Source: Lactobacillus sp. ESL0791 (GTDB lineage Bacteria; Bacillota; Bacilli; Lactobacillales; Lactobacillaceae). Taken from it: a DNA stretch of 64,000 nucleotides. Position numbers and translations under genes: made by a program. Position 1 is the first letter of the stretch. Each line of letters begins with the position of its first letter. The stretch spans positions 1,922,001 through 1,986,000 of the forward strand of contig NZ_JAQTHU010000001.1 in NCBI RefSeq assembly GCF_029433255.1, written 5' to 3'. Positions 26,103 to 35,400 of this stretch are shown here, piece by piece. Below the pieces are notes generated by a model that saw only the letters and a program-made list of their open reading frames with translations, made no database searches and was not told the origin of the DNA.

Positions 26103-29100
26103 TTATCCTCTCTTCACATTCCGCACATCAACATACATATTGTTGCCTAGATCGTAGTATTGCTGATTACCAATTGTCTTAGTTCCACGAGTTTGAATAA
26201 TCGAACCAGCACTCAAAACTACTTCATTTGCCCGATCTAACTTGTCAGTGTAAACAAAGGCATTCTTCTTTAACTGTCTTTGAACTACGCCATCTGCCAA
26301 ATCTTGTTTGGTTAATCTAGGAACAACCCATTCCGGTGTTGGCGGGAAGTTTACTTTGCGCATGTAACGTCTATGACCAATTGCATAATACTCCTTGCCC
26401 TTAATCACAACCGGAATACCATAAGTCTGAATCTGTTCGCCCTTGAACCTCTTTGCACTAACGACCTTCTTGCCTTTAATGTTATAAGTCATAGCATTCT
26501 TATTCAGCTTCCGTATTACCGGCTTATCGTTACCAGCAGCGATATAATAAGCAGCATCTTTAGTCAAGTAGAACTTACGTCCATCAATTACTCTTGTACC
26601 GTAAACTGTTACGATTGACCCAGTTTTCAAACTAATACCATTTGCACGCTCACCATATTCGTTATAGAGATAGGCATTATGCTTCAACTTGATGTCTTGC
26701 GTTATTGGATCACCAATTGTGACATTGACTGGAATGTTTGCAACTGAACCATCCGGGGAAGTAACAATCACAAAAGCTGTCGCCTTAGTACCCTTGGTGT
26801 AAGTATCCGGCAGTTTACTTTGATCCCAAGCAAAGGTTGTACCTTTTGGCAAGTTAGTACCCAAAGCAACATTAGCAGCCAAAGTTTGATCATTTACCAA
26901 ATCAGAATATTGAGGAATCTCAATTTCGGCTACAGTTTGTCTGCCTTGTGTTATTTCCTTCACCAACTGATCAGCATGACTAGTTGGTGGTGTAGGTCTA
27001 ACATTTGCATTAACTGCAACATTGTTATTCTGTGAGCCATCTTTATATCCTATTTTAAAAGATGCTGGCTTAGAATCCGGACTAAATGTCGGATTACCAT
27101 TCCATTCAATGGTGTTAAAATCAATGTTAGCAGCATCTGGTTCTGCTTTAAGATTTTTAATAATACCATCCAAAACAGAAATTGGTGATTCACCTGAATA
27201 GATTCCTTTTAAATTAAATCCGTTTTTAGCTGGACTAGATTTGGCCATGCTTTGAATTTTAAAATCAGGAACATCAAAATCCTGAATGCCACCATTCTTA
27301 TAGTGAATTCTTACCATAGCATGCACTGGGTAATCAACATCAGAGTCTATACCATGCCAAGTAGCATTTAAATCAGCGTAAACTTTGTTATTATTATTAT
27401 CTATTATGTCATTATCGAAAGAGTCTTTTTGTGGTACATTACTTGACACCGTATAATAATCTACTTGATCAGGAGAAATTTCATTGAGATCAACATAGCT
27501 TGCAAGTGCACTATCAGTGCCAAATTTAGTTTCGGGTACTGTACCTTGTGAAATCGGATCCAAGCTACTATTAAATGCTTTCCATTTATCTGATGTAGAT
27601 GGCCTAGCCTCTTTTACGATAAAGTTAACGTGTACATAAACAAACGATCCATCTGTATAACTAACCTTAACTAGACCTTGAAGACCATTTGTAAAAGTAA
27701 CTGGATTCGAGGGATCATTAGTATTAGTTCCTTTATTAGCATCATTAAGATCTATATAATAGCCATTAATATTCCCTGTATTATCGATTAAGACTGATTT
27801 AATGACATCACCTTCAACATTTTCAAGTTCATCTTCAGTCCTAGAATAAATAGTACTAGAAGAACTAAATTGCTTATCAGCAACCCAATCTATGGAAGAA
27901 ATAACACCATTACCCTTTAAAACTTGAGCAGTAACTTCATTGGATGACGAATCAGTAAACTTTAATTTATCATAAGCATTCGGATCAACTTTAGTCTGAT
28001 GATTAACCAGATCTATTTGCAATTCTTCTGGCGTGTATGTATCAGTATCTGAAGCAGCATTAGACATAATATAGCTATCAGTAGGGCCACCACTGTTATA
28101 AGCATCTTGCAATTGACTAGTAGTCAGCACTTGACCATCACTAACACGCTTAATGTAACCTCTGTTAGTACCAAGACCTGCATCAGCAGCAGAAGGAAAT
28201 TGCATACCACGGAGACTTAATTTGAAGTCTTTTGCTATCCCTGTATTAAGAAACATACCAGTAAATGTATCAGCTCCGGCCATTGAGAAATTAGTGAGAT
28301 CTAGTTCTTTCAGAGCGGCATCATTAGCAAATAAGCCTGTAAGAGCAGCACCGCTTGGAACATTTACTTTATCTAAACCAGTAATAGTTTCTACATTTGT
28401 TAATCCACCAAACATACCATTACTGCCTGCAGTATGATTATCAAGCGTTATTTCTGAGCCAATAACAATTTTCTTAATTTCTGGATTTACATTTACGGAA
28501 TCTGCAAGTATTCCAGAACCATTTTTCTTATCTGTACCACCAACACCTGTAATAGTTAAAGTGTCACCAGAATATTCTAAATTCCAATGATTAAAGAGAT
28601 CTTGAGCACTTACAGTATTTGTAGCCGCCGTAATCATTGCTCCAATTGTTATTTTGGCATCAGTTAAATCAAATAAACTGACCTTAGACGCTTCATCATT
28701 TGTAGCGACAAAATTATTGTACTTATCTAATACCACTTGTCCTTGTGAAATTGCATCTGTCACAGCCTGCTGTTTATCTGCTGTTGCTTGTTGATATGCC
28801 GTAGTAGTTACAAAATTATGGCCTTTGCCGATTTCTATTTGCAAATCACTAGCAGCATTAGCCAGGTCTACGGCACTTTCGGAACCTTGCTCATTTGAGT
28901 CCTCTTTTTGTTCCGATTTAGCAGCAATTTTATTGGTTTGCGTTTGCTCAGTATCATCTCGCAAAAAGCTATGCAGGCCTGAATAAGTAGTTACATCTGC
29001 TTTTGCATTATTTCCAGCATCAGTTGCAGTTTTCTGATCTTTTGAAATGGTTGTACTTTCAGTCCCCTGTTTATTTGTGTTTGTACTTGAAGCTTGACCA

Positions 29101-29270
29101 CTAGGCTCAGCCGTATCGGCTTTAGCCATTTGACCATTAGCGGCCATAAAACTAAAGCCAAGCAAGACTGAAACCGCACCAATAGCTAATTTACGAATAG
29201 AAAAATGATCATTTTTATTTTCCATCATTGTTTTATGTAGCCGTTCGTTTAAATTGTTTTTTCCTATCAT
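26103..29270 (-). CDS. YSIRK / LRR-like / SLAP surface protein (first of operon)
   Basis: Secreted protein of 1055 residues, paralog of the gene that follows it. ATG at 29270 with AAAGGA 8 nt upstream. YSIRK signal HFSIRKLAIGAVSVLLGFSF (about 22-45), a helical FIVAR-like region nearly identical in pattern to its partner (DLANAASDLQIEIGKGHNF, then ASKVSLFDLTDAKITIGAMI), only two or three decayed LRR units (about 260-340), Rib-like domains (about 420-855), and SLAP units (about 863-1055: YLYNEYGERANG, YYAIGHRRYMRKVNF, YYDLGNNMYVDVRNV). No LPXTG. The shorter LRR region suggests a different ligand from the partner. Confidence 0.82.
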   Translation of the reverse strand: MIGKNNLNERLHKTMMENKNDHFSIRKLAIGAVSVLLGFSFMAANGQMAKADTAEPSGQASSTNTNKQGTESTTISKDQKTATDAGNNAKADVTTYSGLHSFLRDDTEQTQTNKIAAKSEQKEDSNEQGSESAVDLANAASDLQIEIGKGHNFVTTTAYQQATADKQQAVTDAISQGQVVLDKYNNFVATNDEASKVSLFDLTDAKITIGAMITAATNTVSAQDLFNHWNLEYSGDTLTITGVGGTDKKNGSGILADSVNVNPEIKKIVIGSEITLDNHTAGSNGMFGGLTNVETITGLDKVNVPSGAALTGLFANDAALKELDLTNFSMAGADTFTGMFLNTGIAKDFKLSLRGMQFPSAADAGLGTNRGYIKRVSDGQVLTTSQLQDAYNSGGPTDSYIMSNAASDTDTYTPEELQIDLVNHQTKVDPNAYDKLKFTDSSSNEVTAQVLKGNGVISSIDWVADKQFSSSSTIYSRTEDELENVEGDVIKSVLIDNTGNINGYYIDLNDANKGTNTNDPSNPVTFTNGLQGLVKVSYTDGSFVYVHVNFIVKEARPSTSDKWKAFNSSLDPISQGTVPETKFGTDSALASYVDLNEISPDQVDYYTVSSNVPQKDSFDNDIIDNNNNKVYADLNATWHGIDSDVDYPVHAMVRIHYKNGGIQDFDVPDFKIQSMAKSSPAKNGFNLKGIYSGESPISVLDGIIKNLKAEPDAANIDFNTIEWNGNPTFSPDSKPASFKIGYKDGSQNNNVAVNANVRPTPPTSHADQLVKEITQGRQTVAEIEIPQYSDLVNDQTLAANVALGTNLPKGTTFAWDQSKLPDTYTKGTKATAFVIVTSPDGSVANIPVNVTIGDPITQDIKLKHNAYLYNEYGERANGISLKTGSIVTVYGTRVIDGRKFYLTKDAAYYIAAGNDKPVIRKLNKNAMTYNIKGKKVVSAKRFKGEQIQTYGIPVVIKGKEYYAIGHRRYMRKVNFPPTPEWVVPRLTKQDLADGVVQRQLKKNAFVYTDKLDRANEVVLSAGSIIQTRGTKTIGNQQYYDLGNNMYVDVRNVKRG

Positions 29271-29364
29271 CAAAATATCCTTTCTTGAACTTGATTCTTA
29301 TGAATCATTACTTTTAAGTTTTTATTGAATACTACTTTATATGGTTGAATTTTTAATCAACAAA

Positions 29365-29393
29365 GACCGTTTAGCCTAAATGGCCAAACGATC
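29365..29393 (-). terminator. Hairpin after the MucBP gene
   Basis: On the minus strand GATCGTTTGGCC pairs with GGCTAAACGGTC (with G-U pairs), followed by TTTGTT. It separates the giant gene from the LRR/SLAP operon. Confidence 0.5.
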
Positions 29394-29451
29394 CTTTAGT
29401 CTAAAATAAACAACTATACGATTTATCTTTCTGAAAGATAAATAATTAAAG

Positions 29452-32400
29452 TTACCTTACTATAAATGAAATTGGAACTTCATCAGTTGAATTATCTGAA
29501 TACGTAATTATAATCGTGCCACTAGCTCTACCTCTTCTTTGAGTATTCGGTACTCGATTATATTTCCAAGAATACCTTTCACCTGTCGGTCTGTTCCCAT
29601 CATAGTCAATTAAATTTTTAATTGCATTTTGATCTGTTAAGTTAGCATGCCAACCAGCAGTATGTCCGCTATACTTCGGATTATAGTTATCTGCTAATTT
29701 TTTAGGACTTCCAATTATGTTAATAGTTACAGGCACATCACAATAGTATCTACCAGGAACCCCATTAGGCGTCTCACCACCAGGATAAGCTCCCAAATTT
29801 TTATCGGTTGTATATATTCTAATCTTCGTAGACACACTGCCTGAACCACTTGTAACATTTGGGTTAGCCCACTCAACGCCAGTTACACCAGCTAGTTCAT
29901 CATAATTTGAAATAACTTTTTTAGCATCGTCACCTGTTAAACTAATCCCTTGAAGAAAAGATGCAGTTACAACTTTTGGTGTATTAAGAGTGTAATAAAA
30001 AATTACTTCCTGATTGCCGGTTGCTGTCAGCTTATTTGACGTTTGATCTGCTGTTGTTACTAACATATAGCCGTTTGGTGCTGTCTGATCTTTATCTGCA
30101 GCTTTAACTGTTACCGTACTGCCTACATATCCATTTACATGCGTATCATCCAGCACTTTAGTAGTTGTCGGGTTGCCTCCCAGATTTTGCAGATAGTGGT
30201 GAACTATTACGTTGTTCGCATCTGTTGAACTATTTGCTTTGTAATAGAACGTTACTTCCTGATTGCCAGTTACTGTCAGCTTACCAGACGTTTGATCTGC
30301 TGTTGTTACTAACGTATAACCGTTTGGTGCTGTCTGATCATGATCCGTTGCTTTAACTGTTACCGTACTGCCTACATATCCATTTACATGCGTGTCACTC
30401 ATTCCTGGCACTGTAGTAGTTGTCGGATTGCCTTCCGAATCTTGCAGGTAGTGGTGAACTATTACGTTGTTCGTATCTGTTGAACTATTCCCTTTGTAAT
30501 AGAACGTTACTTCCTGATTGCCGGTTGCTGTCAATTTACCAGACGTTTGATCTGCTGTTGTTACCAACGTATAGCCGTTTGGTGCTGTCTGATCATGATC
30601 CGTTGCTTTAACTGTTACCGTACTGCCTACATATCCATTTACACGCGTATCACTCATTCCCGGCACTGTAGTAGTTGTAGGGTTGCCTTTCAGATCTTGC
30701 AGATAGTGGTGAACTATTACGTTGTTCGTATCTGTTGAACTATTTGCTTTGTAATAGAACGTTACTTCCTGATTGCCGGTTGCTGTCAGTTTATTTGACG
30801 TTTGATCTGCTGTTGTTACTAACGTATAGCCAGCCGGTGCCTTCTGATCTTTATCTGCGGCTTTAACTGTTACCGTACTGCCTACATATCCATTTACATG
30901 CGTATCATCCAGCACTTTAGTAGTTGTCGGGTTGCCTTTCAGATCTTGCAGGTAGTGGTGAACTATTACGTTGTTCGTATCTGTTGAACTATTCCCCTTG
31001 TAATAGAACGTTACTTCCTGATTGCCAGTTACTGTCAGCTTACCAGACACTTGATCTGCTGTTGTTACTAACGTATAGCCGTTTGGTGCTGTCTGATCTT
31101 TATCTGCAGCTTTAACTGTTACCGTACTGCCTACATATCCATTTACATGCGTATCATCCAGCACTTTAGTAGTTGTCGGGTTGCCTGCCGGATCTTGCAG
31201 GTAGTGGTGAACTATTACGTTGTTCGTATCTGTTGAACTATTCCCTTTGTAATAGAACGTTACTTCCTGATTGCCGGTTGCTGTCAATTTACCAGACGTT
31301 TGATCTGCTGTTGTTACTAACGTATAGCCGTTTGGTGCTGTCTGATCTTTATCTGCAGCTTTAACTGTTACTGTACTGCCTACATATCCATTTACACGCG
31401 TATCATCCAGCACTTTAGTAGTTGTCGGGTTGCCTGCCGGATCTTGCAGGTAGTGGTGAACTATTACGTTGTTCGTATCTGTTGAACTATTCCCTTTGTA
31501 ATAGAACGTTACTTCCTGATTGCCGGTTGCTGTCAATTTACCAGACGTTTGATCTGCTGTTGTTACTAACGTATAGCCGTTTGGTGATGTCTGATCTTTA
31601 TCTGCAGCTTTAACTGTTACTGTACTGCCTACATATCCATTTACACGCGTATCATCCAGCACTTTAGTAGTTGTCGGGTTGCCTGCCGGATCTTGCAGGT
31701 AGTGGTGAACTATTACGTTGTTCGTATCTGTTGAACTATTCCCTTTGTAATAGAACGTTACTTCCTGATTGCCGGTTGCTGTCAATTTGCCAGACGTTTG
31801 ATCTGCTGTTGTTACTAACGTATAACCAGCCGGTGCCTTCTGATCTTTATCTGCGGCTTTAACTGTTACCGTACTGCCTACATATCCATTTACATGCGTA
31901 TCACTCATTCCTGGCACTGTAGTAGTTGTCGGGTTGCCTGCCGGATCTTGCAGGTAGTGGTGAACTATTACGTTGTTCGTATCTGTTGAACTATTTGCTT
32001 TGTAATAGAACGTTACTTCCTGATTGCCGGTTGCTGTCAATTTACCAGACGTTTGATCTGCTGTTGTTACTAACGTATAGCCGTTTGGTGCTGTCTGATC
32101 TTTATCTGCAGCTTTAACTGTTACTGTACTGCCTACATATCCATTTACACGCGTATCATCCAGCACTTTAGTAGTTGTCGGATTGCCTGCCGGATCTTGC
32201 AGGTAGTGGTGAACTATTACGTTGTTCGTATCTGTTGAACTATTCCCTTTGTAATAGAACGTTACTTCCTGATTGCCGGTTGCTGTCAATTTGCCAGACG
32301 TTTGATCTGCTGTTGTTACTAACGTATAGCCGTTTGGTGCTGTCTGATCTTTATCTGCAGCTTTAACTGTTACCGTACTGCCTACATATCCATTTACACG

Positions 32401-35400
32401 CGTATCATCCAGCACTTTAGTAGTTGTCGGGTTGCCTTTCGGATCTTGCAGGTAGTGGTGAACTATTACGTTGTTCGTATCTGTTGAACTATTCCCTTTG
32501 TAATAGAACGTTACTTCCTGATTGCCGGTTGCTGTCAATTTACCAGACGTTTGATCTGCTGTTGTTACTAACGTATAACCAGCCGGTGCCTTCTGATCTT
32601 TATCTGCAGCTTTAATTGTTACTGTACTGCCTACATATCCATTTACACGCGTATCATCCAGCACTTTAGTAGTTGTCGGGTTGCCTGCCGGATCTTGCAG
32701 GTAGTGGTGAACTATTACGTTGTTCGTATCTGTTGAACTATTCCCTTTGTAATAGAACGTTACTTCCTGATTGCCGGTTGCTGTCAATTTACCAGACGTT
32801 TGATCTGCTGTTGTTACTAACGTATAGCCGTTTGGTGCTGTCTGATCTTTATCTGCAGCTTTAACTGTTACTGTACTGCCTACATATCCATTTACACGCG
32901 TATCATCCAGCACTTTAGTAGTTGTCGGGTTGCCTGCCGGATCTTGCAGGTAGTGGTGAACTATTACGTTGTTCGTATCTGTTGAACTATTCCCTTTGTA
33001 ATAGAACGTTACTTCCTGATTGCCGGTTGCTGTCAATTTGCCAGACGTTTGATCTGCTGTTGTTACTAACGTATAGCCGTTTGGTGCTGTCTGATCTTTA
33101 TCTGCAGCTTTAACTGTTACTGTACTGCCTACATATCCATTTACACGCGTATCATCCAGCACTTTAGTAGTTGTCGGATTGCCTGCCGGATCTTGCAGGT
33201 AGTGGTGAACTATTACGTTGTTCGTATCTGTTGAACTATTCCCTTTGTAATAGAACGTTACTTCCTGATTGCCGGTTGCTGTCAATTTGCCAGACGTTTG
33301 ATCTGCTGTTGTTACTAACGTATAACCAGCCGGTGCCTTCTGATCTTTATCTGCGGCTTTAACTGTTACCGTACTGCCTACATATCCATTTACACGCGTA
33401 TCATCCAGCACTTTAGTAGTTGTCGGGTTGCCTTGCGGATCTTGCAGGTAGTGGTGAACTATTACGTTGTTCGTATCTGTTGAACTATTCCCTTTGTAAT
33501 AGAACGTTACTTCCTGATTGCCGGTTGCTGTCAATTTACCAGACGTTTGATCTGCTGTTGTTACTAACGTATAGCCGTTTGGTGCTGTCTGATCTTTATC
33601 TGCAGCTTTAACTGTTACTGTACTGCCTACATATCCATTTACACGCGTATCATCCAGCACTTTAGTAGTTGTCGGATTGCCTGCCGGATCTTGCAGGTAG
33701 TGGTGAACTATTACGTTGTTTGCATCTGTTGAACTATTCCCTTTGTAATAGAACGTTACTTCCTGATTACCGGTTGCTGTCAATTTGCCAGACACTTGAT
33801 CTGCTGTTGTTACTAACGTATAGCCGTTTGGTGCTGTCTGATCTTTATCTGCAGCTTTAACTGTTACTGTACTGCCTACATATCCATTTACACGCGTATC
33901 ATCCAGCACTTTAGTAGTTGTCGGATTGCCTGCCGGATCTTGCAGGTAGTGGTGAACTATTACGTTGTTCGTATCTGTTGAACTATTCCCTTTGTAATAG
34001 AACGTTACTTCCTGATTACCGGTTGCTGTCAATTTACCAGACGTTTGATCTGCTGTTGTTACTAACGTATAGCCAGCCGGTGCCTTCTGATCTTTATCTG
34101 CAGCTTTAACTGTTACCGTACTGCCTACATATCCATTTACACGCGTATCATCCAGCACTTTAGTAGTTGTCGGATTGCCTGCCGGATCTTGCAGGTAGTG
34201 GTGAACTATTACGTTGTTCGTATCTGTTGAACTATTCCCTTTGTAATAGAACGTTACTTCCTGATTGCCGGTTGCTGTCAATTTGCCAGACGTTTGATCT
34301 GCTGTTGTTACCAACGTATAGCCAGCCGGTGCCTTCTGATCATGATCCGTTGCTTTAACCGTTACCGTACTGCCTACATATCCATTTACACGCGTATCAC
34401 TCATTCCCGGCACTGTAGTAGTTGTCGGATTGCCTGCCGGATCTTGCAGGTAGTGGTGAACTATTACGTTGTTCGCATCTGTTGAACTATTTGCTTTGTA
34501 ATAGAACGTTACTTCTTGGTGGCCACTTGAAGTTATTACTCCTGAAGTTTGATCCGTAGTTGTTACCAGTGTGTACCCATTTGGTGCTTTTTGAGCAGTA
34601 TCAGCCGCACTTACCGTAACTCTATCATTAACTTTACCATCTACATATGTATCCGACATCCCTGGAACTGTTGTAGTTGTTAACGTACCATCTGGCTTTT
34701 TTATCCAGTGATGAACAATAACATTGTTGGCACTTGTTGTACTTTCCGGGATAATTGTCATATCAACTGGAACAATTTCTGAACCATCCGCCAGTGTCTG
34801 ATTAGCATCTTTAAAATAGCTTACCTTAACGAAAAGCTGTCCACGATTATTTCCTGGAGTCCAAGTAAATTTAGGTTTATCACCACCTAAAGGTGTCCCA
34901 TTAATATCTTTAACATATTCATACTTAGCATTAAACTGTGTTAGGTCATTCGAATTGCTTATATATTCTTTAGGAGCAGCAGTAATAGGAACATCGGACG
35001 AAGCACTTGCTCCCTTAACTGCCTTTGGTGTGTAGACAGTAATTGTTGCAGTCGACAGTGGTGAGTCATATATTTGATCATTATCTTTTCCATAAGTATA
35101 CGAATAATTAGTTTTATATGTGTCTGCTCTATTAATAACATTGTCTGCATTAATAAGCCTGTTAACACTATCAGTAATCATATATTCCATACCAGGCGAA
35201 TTCCACTGAGCAACATTTCCTGACTCGTCTTTGCCACTAACAAAAGTATCAGCAGGGCTATATAGAGTAGGGCTTGCTGTATGAAGCGAAATATTCTTAG
35301 TAGTAATATTTACATTAGGTACACGTGGCCGCACATTTAATTTAACATTAATTGATACGTCCTTTTGACCTAATTCTGCCATTTTTACTGTAGCTTTATA

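Noticed and set aside
30165..34485. About eighteen nearly identical 63-residue plus-strand open frames
   Set aside because: They are antisense shadows of the MucBP repeats, with no ribosome sites; their conservation only mirrors the repeat DNA.
29985..34730. CRISPR-like periodicity
   Set aside because: The period is 249-255 bp with no unique spacers, and each unit is in-frame coding sequence.
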